From Firmicutes bacterium CAG:145 (GTDB taxonomy: Bacteria; Bacillota; Clostridia; Peptostreptococcales; Anaerovoracaceae): a DNA stretch of 44,332 nucleotides. The notes beneath the pieces are model-generated. The model did not search any database. It had not been told where the DNA came from and worked only from the letters and a program-made list of their open reading frames with translations. Below, one piece after another: positions 15,337 through 23,194 of the stretch. The stretch is taken from the NCBI GenBank assembly GCA_000435715.1, contig FR882595.1:1-44332 (forward strand), in the 5' to 3' direction. Within the stretch, counting starts at the first letter, position 1, and the number at the start of each line of letters is the position of its first letter. A program made the translations under genes and the position numbers.

Positions 15337-16283
15337 TGGACAGCTTCTTAGAAGTCTTCAATATAGGACTTTTTCAGAATACCCTGAGGACTGCCACGCC
15401 GGTCATATTGGCGGCTATGGGCGGGTTGATGACTGAACAGGCCGGAATAATGAATATCGGTATGGACGGTATGATACTTATCGGCGCATTTGTGGCGGTA
15501 GCTTTCAGCTTTACCATGAGCAGCGCAGCTATGGGAGTACTCTTTGCGGTGCTGTGCGGCATACTCATAGGACTCTTTTTCGCCCTGTTTGTAGTAAAGC
15601 TCAGAAGCGATGAATTCATAATAGGAATGGCCCTCAATACCTTTGCAGGCGGCCTGACTGTCTACCTGCTCCGTTCGATCTTCGGGGTAAAAGGCACTTT
15701 CTCAAACGTGGGAATAGTCGCCCTTCCGACGGTACACATAGATTTTCTCGATGGGATACCGCTCATTGGGCCGCTTCTCAATGATAATTCTATATTCGTA
15801 TACATAACGTGGATTTTAGTGCTGCTGGCGTGGCTCTTCCTCTACAGGACTCCCTACGGATTCTGGATGAGAGCGGCCGGCGAGCATCCGGAGTCTCTTG
15901 AGACTGCAGGCGTTAGTCCGCAGAAAATGAAGTTTCTGGCCAGCATATTGTGCGGAATCTTCTGCGGTTTTGCGGGAGCGCACCTTTCGCTGGGCTATCT
16001 GACCATGTTCACTGAGGGAATGAGCAACAGCCGCGGATTCATAGCTTTTGCCTGTGTGATATTCGGCATGGCAAATCCGCCTAAAGTCTTTCTTGCGGCG
16101 CTTTTGTTCGGATTCTTAGACGCCCTGGGTCTCAGGCTCCAGAGCATAGGAATACCGTCGGATTTGACGTCCACGCTTCCTTATATAGCCACTATTTTGA
16201 TGCTGGTCTATGTGGTGGTAAGCAGCAAGAACAAGAAGAAGAAAAAAGCACAGAAGCAGCTTAGGATAAGCGAAAGTACTTAA
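15336..16283 (+). CDS. nupQ: Nucleoside ABC importer permease subunit 2
   Basis: The 315-residue membrane protein is the second BPD_transp_2 permease, with the characteristic EQAGIMNIGMDGMILIGAF near residue 33 and about eight to ten hydrophobic segments. Its ATG overlaps the stop codon of nupP. The C-terminus is a basic, lysine-rich cytoplasmic tail. No clear terminator follows; instead there is a 234-bp spacer with several hairpins before the next lipoprotein gene. Confidence 0.9.
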   Translation: MDSFLEVFNIGLFQNTLRTATPVILAAMGGLMTEQAGIMNIGMDGMILIGAFVAVAFSFTMSSAAMGVLFAVLCGILIGLFFALFVVKLRSDEFIIGMALNTFAGGLTVYLLRSIFGVKGTFSNVGIVALPTVHIDFLDGIPLIGPLLNDNSIFVYITWILVLLAWLFLYRTPYGFWMRAAGEHPESLETAGVSPQKMKFLASILCGIFCGFAGAHLSLGYLTMFTEGMSNSRGFIAFACVIFGMANPPKVFLAALLFGFLDALGLRLQSIGIPSDLTSTLPYIATILMLVYVVVSSKNKKKKKAQKQLRISEST

Positions 16284-16407
16284 GTTTGCAGTATGCCGGA
16301 AGACCTGCATTGCCTTTCTGCTCCGCAAGAGCAACGCCGGCGGCAAGGCCGTAAGGCCGATTGAACAAAGTATTGCAGCAAACGCCGGGAGCCTTTCGCT
16401 CCTCGAG

Positions 16408-16441
16408 GTTTTGGCAGAAGAACAACAATCGTCGCCAAAAC
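16408..16441. repeat. Inverted repeat in the spacer before the trigger-factor-like gene
   Basis: GTTTTGGC (16408-16415) and GCCAAAAC (16434-16441) pair around 18 bases. The same spacer holds GGAGC/GCTCC (16388-16392 and 16398-16402) and CGCCG/CGGCG (16455-16459 and 16479-16483). No known riboswitch is recognised. Confidence 0.5.
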
Positions 16442-16517
16442 TTTGAAAGGGCACCGCCGCCTATAGGGGCAGGGTTTTCGGCGTCTGTTAAATAATATAT
16501 AAAAAGGGGAAACGACA

Positions 16518-17642
16518 ATGAAAAAATTCATATCAACATTAGTTATTCTTACGATGTGTACAGGAGCCTGCCTTGCGCTGGCCGGATGCGGAAATTCAAA
16601 ACCTTACAGCAAATATGATCTTTCAGAGTACATCACACTGCCCGACTATAATTCCTTTGAAACTTCAAAGCCGGAGGTGGCTATCACCGATGACGATATA
16701 GAAAAGGAAATACAGTCCAGGCTTGAGAAAGCAGCCACTACTGAGAAAGTGACCGAGGGAGCTGTGGCAGAAGGAGATGCGGTAACGATAAAGTTTGAAG
16801 GAACTCTGGCGGACGGCACATCAGTAGACGGCATGAGTTCCGACAGTTATAATCTCACTTTGGGATCGGGAAGCATGATAGACGGATTTGAAGAAGGACT
16901 CTACGGAGCTGCTATCGGAGAGGAAGTTACTCTAGATCTGACGTTCCCTGACCCTTATACGGCCAATGAGGAACTCTCCGGAAAAGATGTGACTTTTAAA
17001 GTCACGGTGCTCAGCAAGAATGTATCTACGATGCCGGAATTCGATGAGGACTTTGTCAAGGAAAACAGTGATTACGAGACTGTAGAAGAATATAGGGCGG
17101 CAGTAGCCGGGGAGCTTGAACAGAGCGAGTACGATGAGCAGCTGTATGAGATTAAGTCAGAGCTATATTCGCAGATAGTCAGCGAAACTGAAGTAGCCAA
17201 ATATCCGGAAAAAGAAGTCAAAGAGCAGGTAAAAGAACTGAATAAGAGCTACGAACAGCTTGCCGAAAACAGCGGCAAAGAATGGGAAGAATATATGAAA
17301 GACACTCTCGGGGTTGATCAGGAAGAGTATGACGAGCAGATAGATCTCTATGCCAAGGAACTGGTAAAACAGGAGATGATAATTTACGCCATAGCTGAAA
17401 AAGAAGATCTGTCCGTCACCGACGAGGAGTACGATCAGTATCTGGAGAATATGCTGGCCTCGTCTAACTTCGAAGATGAGAAGGCTTTTAAAGAGTATAC
17501 CGGCATGTCCCTGAAAAAGTATGCGGAGACTTATAAGCTTGACAGAGACCTGCTTCTGACTAAAGAACTTGATAAGATCTACGACAGATTAACCGGAGTT
17601 GAAGAAAGCTCTGACGACGGATCTTCTGAAAGCGAAGAATAA
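16518..17642 (+). CDS. Extracytoplasmic trigger-factor-like FKBP prolyl isomerase lipoprotein
   Basis: The 374-residue protein begins with a lipoprotein signal whose lipobox is LAGC (Cys24). An FKBP-type prolyl isomerase domain spans about 84-165 (GDAVTIKFEG, then DGFEEGL). A helical region follows that resembles the chaperone C-domain of trigger factor (SVTDEEYDQYLENML). The ribosome-binding N-domain of cytoplasmic trigger factor is absent, and the C-terminus is an acidic tail. It should act on the outer face of the membrane as a folding factor for exported proteins, a role like that of PrsA. It is translated from AAGGGG. Fold assignment is good; the client proteins are unknown. Confidence 0.85.
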   Translation: MKKFISTLVILTMCTGACLALAGCGNSKPYSKYDLSEYITLPDYNSFETSKPEVAITDDDIEKEIQSRLEKAATTEKVTEGAVAEGDAVTIKFEGTLADGTSVDGMSSDSYNLTLGSGSMIDGFEEGLYGAAIGEEVTLDLTFPDPYTANEELSGKDVTFKVTVLSKNVSTMPEFDEDFVKENSDYETVEEYRAAVAGELEQSEYDEQLYEIKSELYSQIVSETEVAKYPEKEVKEQVKELNKSYEQLAENSGKEWEEYMKDTLGVDQEEYDEQIDLYAKELVKQEMIIYAIAEKEDLSVTDEEYDQYLENMLASSNFEDEKAFKEYTGMSLKKYAETYKLDRDLLLTKELDKIYDRLTGVEESSDDGSSESEE

Positions 17643-17702
17643 TATGCCCGGAATATTTATCATCCTGTGAGAATATACTTTTCTAAACGGGAGGTACAAA
17701 GG

Positions 17703-17945
17703 ATGATAAGTACAGACAAGCTAAAGAATAAAGAAGTTATAAATATCGGCGACGGCAGAAGCCTGGGATTCGTATATGACATTGAAGTCGACTTGGACAA
17801 GGGCGTCATAGACGGAATTGTTATACCGGGAAGCCGCGGTTTCATGGGACTGTTTTCCAAGGGAGAGGGAGATACAGTCATAAAATGGGAGCGGGTGAGA
17901 ACTGTGGGAGACGATGTCATACTCGTAGATATGGATGGTTTTTGA
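17703..17945 (+). CDS. YlmC/YmxH family PRC-barrel sporulation protein
   Basis: The 80-residue PRC-barrel protein starts ISTDKLKNKEVINIGDGRSL and contains GIVIPGSRGFMGLF, typical of the YlmC/YmxH family found in endospore formers and thought to work in sporulation. The molecular function is not established. ATG 17703 is chosen because GGGAGG lies about eight bases upstream; an upstream in-frame start at 17667 lacks a site. It lies between the prolyl isomerase gene and nrdR, 64 bp from the latter. Confidence 0.85.
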   Translation: MISTDKLKNKEVINIGDGRSLGFVYDIEVDLDKGVIDGIVIPGSRGFMGLFSKGEGDTVIKWERVRTVGDDVILVDMDGF

Positions 17946-18009
17946 ACCTCAGGGGTAAAAGCCGAGATGCAGGTATAATCATAACAATCATTGCAGAAGG
18001 AGGATATCT

Positions 18010-18510
18010 ATGAAGTGTCCGTATTGCAACAGACCAGATACTAAAGTAATAGATTCAAGGCCTACGGAAGAAGGACATGCCATAAGAAGAAGGAGAGGCT
18101 GCGACAACTGCGGCCGCAGATTTACCACCTATGAAAAGGTGGAGGAAACTATCCTGATGGTGGTAAAGAAAGACGGCAGGAGAGAAGCTTTTGACAGATC
18201 TAAGATTCTCAACGGCATAATAAAAGCATGTGAGAAGCGTCCTGTTTCTATGGCTCAGATGGAAGGCATAGTTGACGAGATAGAGAGAGTCATAAGCAAT
18301 TCCATGGAAAAAGAGGTCGAAAGCTATGATATAGGCGAACTGATAATGACTCAGCTGAAAGATATAGATGAGGTGGCATATGTCAGGTTTGCTTCCGTAT
18401 ACAGACAGTTCACCGATGTCAGCACTTTTGTAAAGGAGATAGAAAAGCTCATAGGTCCTGCTCCGCCTCCGCCGGAAAAAGGACGGAGCAAAAAGACTAA
18501 GAAGAAATGA
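18010..18510 (+). CDS. nrdR: Ribonucleotide reductase repressor NrdR
   Basis: The 166-residue regulator represses ribonucleotide reductase genes by binding NrdR boxes in response to ATP/dATP. The zinc ribbon cysteines are Cys3, Cys6, Cys31 and Cys34 (MKCPYC and GCDNCGRRF). The ATP-cone spans about 49-139. A lysine/proline-rich tail (PAPPPPEKGRSKKTKKK) extends beyond the usual end of about 150 residues. A strong AAGGAGG site precedes the ATG. No ribonucleotide reductase gene is in the window, and cmk follows at 24 bp. Confidence 0.95.
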   Translation: MKCPYCNRPDTKVIDSRPTEEGHAIRRRRGCDNCGRRFTTYEKVEETILMVVKKDGRREAFDRSKILNGIIKACEKRPVSMAQMEGIVDEIERVISNSMEKEVESYDIGELIMTQLKDIDEVAYVRFASVYRQFTDVSTFVKEIEKLIGPAPPPPEKGRSKKTKKK

Positions 18511-18534
18511 TCACAATCAGATCGGAGAAACATA

Positions 18535-19215
18535 ATGGATCGAATTTTTCAAATCGCAGTGGACGGGCCGGGCGGCGCAGGTAAATCTACAGTCGCCAAG
18601 GCTGTCGCCAAAGAATTGAATATAGAATATATAGACACGGGGGCTATGTACAGAGCCCTGGGACTGAAGATGCTTCGCCTGGGGATGGAGATGAAAGACG
18701 GGCCAAAGCTTAGAAAACTTCTCGATGAGACATCTATAGATTTCAGAGACGGAGATATAATACTTGACGGAGAGATAGTCAGCCGGCTGATCAGAACGCA
18801 GGAAGTGTCTATGGCTGCCTCGGGCTGTTCCGCTTTTCCGATAGTAAGAGAAAAGATGGTGGACGTTCAGCAGAAAATGGGAGAAAGCAAGAGCGTCATA
18901 ATGGATGGACGGGATATATGCGAGGTAGTCTTTCCCAATGCCAAGTACAAATACTTTATAACAGCCGAACCTGAGGAGAGAGCCAAGAGGCGTTATAAAG
19001 AACTGATAGACAAGGGCCAGAAAATAAGTTACGAAGAAGTCCTGACCCAGATACGACAGAGAGACTTAAACGACTCCACGAGAGCTGCAAGCCCGATGAA
19101 AAAAGCTCCCGACGCCGAGCTTTTAGACACCACTCACATGACTGTAGAAGAGGCAGTAAAACATATCTGCGACCAGGTTTTAAAAAACGGCGAAAATCTC
19201 CCGTTAAAACCCTGA
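18535..19215 (+). CDS. cmk: Cytidylate kinase
   Basis: The 226-residue protein phosphorylates CMP and dCMP to the diphosphates. The P-loop GPGGAGKST lies near residues 11-19, DTGAMYR follows near residue 36, and the family motifs DGRDICEVVFPNA and RQRDLNDSTRAASP are present. Length is normal. It is 24 bp after nrdR, probably in the same transcript, which fits a shared role in deoxynucleotide supply. It ends 46 bp before the hairpin at 19262. Confidence 0.95.
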   Translation: MDRIFQIAVDGPGGAGKSTVAKAVAKELNIEYIDTGAMYRALGLKMLRLGMEMKDGPKLRKLLDETSIDFRDGDIILDGEIVSRLIRTQEVSMAASGCSAFPIVREKMVDVQQKMGESKSVIMDGRDICEVVFPNAKYKYFITAEPEERAKRRYKELIDKGQKISYEEVLTQIRQRDLNDSTRAASPMKKAPDAELLDTTHMTVEEAVKHICDQVLKNGENLPLKP

Positions 19216-19261
19216 AAAGCTATATGTTTCGATTTAAAATTCTGAAAAGGCATAATACGGG

Positions 19262-19297
19262 CCTCCGATGGGAAAACTACCCTTCGGAGGTTTTTTT
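19262..19297 (+). terminator. Terminator-like hairpin that contains the next gene's ribosome-binding site
   Basis: CCTCCGATGGG (19262-19272) pairs with CCCTTCGGAGG (19280-19290), with one T-T mismatch and a 7-base loop, followed directly by seven T. The last five bases of the stem, GGAGG (19286-19290), are the only Shine-Dalgarno site for the ATG at 19298, seven bases away. The same structure could end the cmk transcript and, when read through, hide the start of the PBP gene. Confidence 0.75.
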
Positions 19298-20950
19298 ATG
19301 GAACATATCAACAAAAAACGAGTGAAAGGATTTGCAGTGTTCTTCGCAGTTATGGCGGTATTGCTGGCGGCAAGGCTGGCATATATACAGATATTCTGCC
19401 ATGATGAGTTTACAGCGGCGGCAGTATCTCAATATGAAATAACCGTAGAAGGCCTCGATACAAGAGGAGTGATCTTGGATAGGAATTCTATGCCTCTCAC
19501 CGGAGGAGTAAAAGAATATTATTATATAATCTCAAGAAAACTTAAGGACGGCCGTCTAAAGAGCCTGACTGAGGACATAGACGGTCAGCAGATAGCCAAG
19601 AAGACTTCTGCATATCTGGTCTACAGGACAGAATCTTTTGACAGGGATATAAACGATATACTTAAAAAAGATTACGGTGCATATGTCTTTCAGACTTCGT
19701 CCAGATATTCGGACGATCAGCTGGCCTGCCATCTGATTGGGTATCTCAATGAGGATGAGAAGGTAGGAGTTTCGGGCATAGAACTCATGTGTCAGGATAG
19801 ACTTGCTGCGGCAGGCAGCAGGCTTACTATATGGGCCGATGCCGCAGGCAGCCTTCTGAGAGGGATCGCTCCGTCTGTGGAAGAGGTAGAAGGATATGGG
19901 AAAGAGGACGATCTCAGAAGCCGAACTTCTAATATGGATGAAAGATGCGTGGTGACGACTATAGACAGGAGACTGCAGTATGTATGCGAGAAAGCTTTAG
20001 AATCTCATACGAAATCCGGCGCAGCTCTTATAACAGATTGCCAGACGGGAGAGATACTGGCTTGGGCTTCCTCGCCTACTTTTGATCCCAACGATATCGC
20101 AAGTTACCTCGAGGACGGAGATTGCCTTATAAATAAGGTGAGTCAGGCGGCTTACGCCCCGGGATCGGTCTTTAAGATAGTGACTGCCGCTGCGGCTCTG
20201 GAAAATAACGTATGCGGCAGCGATCAGGTGTTTGAGTGCAAGGGAGAAGTTACCGTGGAAGGAGTAACGCTGGGGTGTTCCAACGCCCCGGAGGGAGGAC
20301 ACGGGAGCCTTAATATGTCTCAGGCTATGGCATGCTCCTGCAACTGCTATTTTGCTCAGCTTGGAGAAATGATCGAAAGCGGGACAATAGCCGCGCAGGC
20401 CGAGAAGATGGGATTCGGACAGACTGTCTTAGACGATTTTCCTTCGGAGACTGGAGGAAATATACCTAGTGAAGATCAGGTCGGACCTTGGGATGTGTCT
20501 AACTTGTCCATAGGGCAGGGAGATATTCTCACCACCCCTCTGCAGATAAATCAGATGACTTCTATCATAGCCGGAGGAGGAAAGCTCGTTCGTCCAACTA
20601 TATTTTTAGATGAGGAAGATACGAAGAAAGAGAAAAAAGAGGCTGATGCCGAACAGGTCGTAACACCGGAGACAGCCGCTTCCATAGAGATGATGCTGGC
20701 AGATGTCATGACAGAAGGAACCGGTTCAATAGGCTGGGACATACCCGTATGGGGAAAGACAGGCACGGCAGAAGCAGAAAAAGATGGGCTGCCTGTCAAG
20801 AACTGCTGGTTTACCGGTTACTGCCGCATTGAGGATAAGACTTACGTCATAACAGTTCTTGCGGAGGACGGCGCATCCGGGTCGGCCACTGCGATGCCTG
20901 TCTTTAAAGAGATAACAGAATTCCTGCAGGAGACAGCCCGCTTGAAGTAG
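19298..20950 (+). CDS. Penicillin-binding protein, transpeptidase (PbpA/FtsI-like)
   Basis: The 550-residue class B penicillin-binding protein cross-links peptidoglycan. A single membrane anchor lies at about 12-32 (AVFFAVMAVLLAARLAYIQIF). A short N-terminal dimerisation-type domain follows, including the class B motif TRGVILDRN. The transpeptidase domain has SVFK near residue 289, SCN near 346 and KTGTAE near 486. It starts immediately after the hairpin at 19262; an upstream in-frame ATG (19268) lies inside that hairpin and has no site. It converges with sigK, 38 bp away. Spore-cortex or division roles are both possible; sequence alone does not decide. Confidence 0.88.
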   Translation: MEHINKKRVKGFAVFFAVMAVLLAARLAYIQIFCHDEFTAAAVSQYEITVEGLDTRGVILDRNSMPLTGGVKEYYYIISRKLKDGRLKSLTEDIDGQQIAKKTSAYLVYRTESFDRDINDILKKDYGAYVFQTSSRYSDDQLACHLIGYLNEDEKVGVSGIELMCQDRLAAAGSRLTIWADAAGSLLRGIAPSVEEVEGYGKEDDLRSRTSNMDERCVVTTIDRRLQYVCEKALESHTKSGAALITDCQTGEILAWASSPTFDPNDIASYLEDGDCLINKVSQAAYAPGSVFKIVTAAAALENNVCGSDQVFECKGEVTVEGVTLGCSNAPEGGHGSLNMSQAMACSCNCYFAQLGEMIESGTIAAQAEKMGFGQTVLDDFPSETGGNIPSEDQVGPWDVSNLSIGQGDILTTPLQINQMTSIIAGGGKLVRPTIFLDEEDTKKEKKEADAEQVVTPETAASIEMMLADVMTEGTGSIGWDIPVWGKTGTAEAEKDGLPVKNCWFTGYCRIEDKTYVITVLAEDGASGSATAMPVFKEITEFLQETARLK

Positions 20951-20988
20951 AGCCGGGGACTGTCCTCTGCCGGAGGTTCATAATGCTC

Positions 20989-21633
20989 TCAAACTCCTTC
21001 TTCCACGTAGTCGCGGAGATATTCGCGCAGCTTATCGAGAGCCTTTTTCTCTATGCGTGAAACATAGGAACGGCTTATATTCAGGGCCTTTGCAATTTCT
21101 CGCTGCGGCCTGGGCTCGCTGCCGTCAAGACCGTATCGGGATATTATGACGGTCTGTTCCCGCTCTGTAAGCGCTTCCTTGAGTGCGTTTCTCAGGTTTC
21201 CCACTTGTATTTTCAGATCGATAGAGTCAACTATTTCATCAGTATCTGTGCCTAATATATCGTTAAAGCTTATCTCATTTCCGTCCTTATCTACGCCTAT
21301 AGGCAGGCTGAGGGAAATTTCCTGCTTTATGCGTTTGGAAGCTCTTATGCTCATAAGGATCTCGTTTTCGATACATTTTGCGGCATATGTGGCAAGCCTC
21401 GTTGATTTTTTTCCTGAATATGTATTGACAGCTTTTATCAGACCTATAGTTCCTATGGAGATCATATCGTCCTGGCTGTTTCCCGGACCTACGTATTTTT
21501 TAGCTATGTGAGCCACCAGCCTGAGATTTCGCTCTATTAGTACGGCGCGTGCCTTGGGATCATTTTGCTCAAGTAATTTTACGTAATGCTGTTCTTCTTT
21601 CTCTGTTAGTGGATTTGGAAAAGAAGTGCTCAT
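20989..21633 (-). CDS. sigK: Late mother-cell sigma factor sigma-K, without pro-sequence
   Basis: The 214-residue sigma-70 factor is closest to sigma-K, with FPNPLTEKEEQHYVKLL, NLRLVAHIAKKYV, SIGTIGLIKAVNTYS and a region 4 ending ISRSYVSRIEKKALDKL. Sigma-E is encoded separately at 5602. Mature Bacillus sigma-K begins after a 20-residue pro-sequence, just before the FPQPL segment; here translation starts only four residues before FPNPL, and a TAA stop sits directly upstream of the ATG. Therefore no pro-sequence can be encoded. GAGGGGG precedes the start. The gene is uninterrupted (no skin element). I could not define a sigma-E promoter upstream. Confidence 0.88.
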   Translation of the reverse strand: MSTSFPNPLTEKEEQHYVKLLEQNDPKARAVLIERNLRLVAHIAKKYVGPGNSQDDMISIGTIGLIKAVNTYSGKKSTRLATYAAKCIENEILMSIRASKRIKQEISLSLPIGVDKDGNEISFNDILGTDTDEIVDSIDLKIQVGNLRNALKEALTEREQTVIISRYGLDGSEPRPQREIAKALNISRSYVSRIEKKALDKLREYLRDYVEEGV

Positions 21634-22053
21634 TTATGTAAACCCCCTCTATAGATTTAAACTATATGCGGGCGAAAGATGTCCGGTGCTTGGCAACGTC
21701 AAAAAGTGCAAGTACCTATTTGAAAGAGATTGTCTAATTCTGCCGGATGGTTTTATACGCTTCAGGATGATGGCCTTTAAAACGAAGGTCTCGTACTTTT
21801 TAGAATCAGGATGTTTACGGGAAATTTTGACGGCGTGTTCCCGGTAAAGCAAAAATTAAAGCTTTTTACGGGACAATTATCGAAAAAATCGGTAAAGATG
21901 GCCCGAAAAGTGCTTCATACTCTTAAATGTTTCGGATCAGCTACATCAAAGCTTCGCAGTAAGCCGATGCTGCAGATGTATGTACAGGAATAGCTTCAGA
22001 CGAGCTGAATACGAGCCACGACCGAGACCGGAGTTTTCCAAAGTAAAAGTATG
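21634..22053. other. Non-coding region between sigK and the DUF1540 gene
   Basis: No gene is supported. Two short open frames on the plus strand (21626-21847 and 21811-21993) lack ribosome-binding sites and recognisable domains. A hairpin, TTTACGGGAA (21814-21823) with TTCCCGGTAAA (21838-21848, one bulged base), is present. The stretch 21784-21828 resembles a segment of another spacer at 37791-37838. The sigK leader and promoter should lie at the left end, but I could not place them. Confidence 0.6.
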
Positions 22054-22085
22054 AGAGGAGCCTGCCCTTTTGGGCAGGCTCCTCT
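22054..22085 (-). terminator. Terminator of the DUF1540 gene
   Basis: A perfect 14-bp stem (22054-22067 with 22072-22085) with a 4-base loop. Read leftward it is followed by CATACTTTTACTTT. It lies 45 bp after the stop of the small gene. Confidence 0.8.
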
Positions 22086-22130
22086 ACACAAGATCCTGCG
22101 CGCTTGTACAGCGGAGCCTTTATACTTAGG

Positions 22131-22292
22131 CTATTTTTCAAACGACAAACAGTCTGTGCACTGATCCATCGTAGGGTTGGCTTCGTGAGTACCCACAGTG
22201 ATAGAATCCAAAGCACAGAAATTCTCTGTTTTTTCGTGATGCTTGCACTGATCTACAGTACATCTTATAGTCTGATTTTTCTTACATCCCAT
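22131..22292 (-). CDS. Small DUF1540 cysteine-rich protein
   Basis: The complement of 22292-22131 encodes 53 residues starting MGCKKNQTIRCTVDQC and containing NFCALDSITVGTHEA, then MDQCTDC. The C-x4-C spacing (Cys11, Cys16), the CALDSI segment and the terminal cysteine pair (Cys45, Cys48) match the DUF1540 family, small proteins common in Clostridia and presumed to bind metal. Function is unknown. AAGGAGG lies nine bases before the ATG, and a strong terminator follows. It is divergent from the radC-mre operon. Confidence 0.88.
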   Translation of the reverse strand: MGCKKNQTIRCTVDQCKHHEKTENFCALDSITVGTHEANPTMDQCTDCLSFEK

Positions 22293-22370
22293 TATATTTT
22301 CCTCCTTGCTTGATTAAGTTCACAGATCTATTATGACCGAAAACTTCACAAATTATTACGAGCATGACAC

Positions 22371-22399
22371 TTGTACTTTATTAGATAAAATGGTATAAT
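22371..22399 (+). promoter_or_regulatory. Sigma-A promoter of the radC-mreBCD-mrdA-minD operon
   Basis: TTGTAC (22371-22376), exactly 17 bp, then consensus TATAAT (22394-22399). The leader of about 95 bases contains CCGGA/TCCGG arms and T-rich runs, but no definite attenuator. Confidence 0.75.
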
Positions 22400-22499
22400 T
22401 TTAGCCGATAATAAGCTCAAAGCCGGAGAAAAACTTTAGGGCGGCATATCCGGGGTTTTCATTTTGCATTTTTTGGAAAATTTTTAAAAAGGAGTTAAG

Positions 22500-23177
22500 A
22501 TGAAGATCAAATCATTGCCCCAGTATGAACGTCCTATGGAGAAATGCCTTTCTTTAGGCGTTGAGAGTCTGACCAACGGAGAGCTGATAGCCATTCTGAT
22601 AAATTCCGGCACCAGAGAAAAATCCGCCGTCGATTTGGCGGAGGAGGTTCTGGCAAAGGACGAATCGGGCATAGGCTATCTCAGAGAAAGCTCGCCGGAA
22701 GAGCTGATGACCGTAAAGGGAATAGGAGGCTCAAAGGCCGCCAGGATAATGGCAGCAGTAGAATTAGGAAAGCGCATAGCTTTAAAACCTGTTCAAAAAG
22801 GAATGAAAATTCAAGACGATGAAGATGTTGCAGAGCTGTTCATGGAAGAGATGAGACGGCTCAAGAAGGAAATGTTCAAAGCAGTACTTCTCGACTCCAA
22901 AGGGGGAGTCATATCAGTAGAGACCGTTTCCATAGGGGAACTTAACAGCACTATCGTGCATCCCAGAGAGGTGTTCAGCCAGGCAGTAAGAAAGAGCGCA
23001 GCGGCAATAGTGTTCGTACATAACCATCCCAGCGGCGATCCTATGCCCAGCGGAGAGGATGTGGCCACTACTGCAAGGCTCAGAGAATGTGGAAAACTTC
23101 TCGGAATCAGAGTAGTAGATCATTTGATCATAGGAGACGGACGATATATGAGCCTTAGGGCCATGGGAAAAATCTAA
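22500..23177 (+). CDS. radC: RadC family JAB-domain protein
   Basis: The 225-residue protein has an N-terminal helix-hairpin-helix region (VKGIGGSKAARIMAAVELG, about 75-93) and a C-terminal JAMM metalloprotease-like domain with FVHNHPSGDPMPS near residue 170, which supplies the two histidines and the aspartate. The name comes from an old DNA-repair assignment that was later withdrawn, and the real activity is uncertain. Its place at the head of the mreBCD operon is a well-known arrangement in Firmicutes. A strong AAGGAG site precedes the ATG. Confidence 0.92.
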   Translation: MKIKSLPQYERPMEKCLSLGVESLTNGELIAILINSGTREKSAVDLAEEVLAKDESGIGYLRESSPEELMTVKGIGGSKAARIMAAVELGKRIALKPVQKGMKIQDDEDVAELFMEEMRRLKKEMFKAVLLDSKGGVISVETVSIGELNSTIVHPREVFSQAVRKSAAAIVFVHNHPSGDPMPSGEDVATTARLRECGKLLGIRVVDHLIIGDGRYMSLRAMGKI

Positions 23178-23194
23178 GATTGAGGTGTAAAAAT

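Noticed and set aside
20989..21633. A skin-type element interrupting sigK was looked for.
   Set aside because: The reading frame is continuous, with intact regions 2 to 4.
21634..21700. CATATAGT on the complement considered as a sigma-E -10 for sigK.
   Set aside because: No matching -35 at the required distance; one half-motif in AT-rich DNA is not enough.
21811..21993. 60-codon open frame on the plus strand between sigK and DUF1540.
   Set aside because: No ribosome-binding site or recognisable domain, and it overlaps a hairpin.
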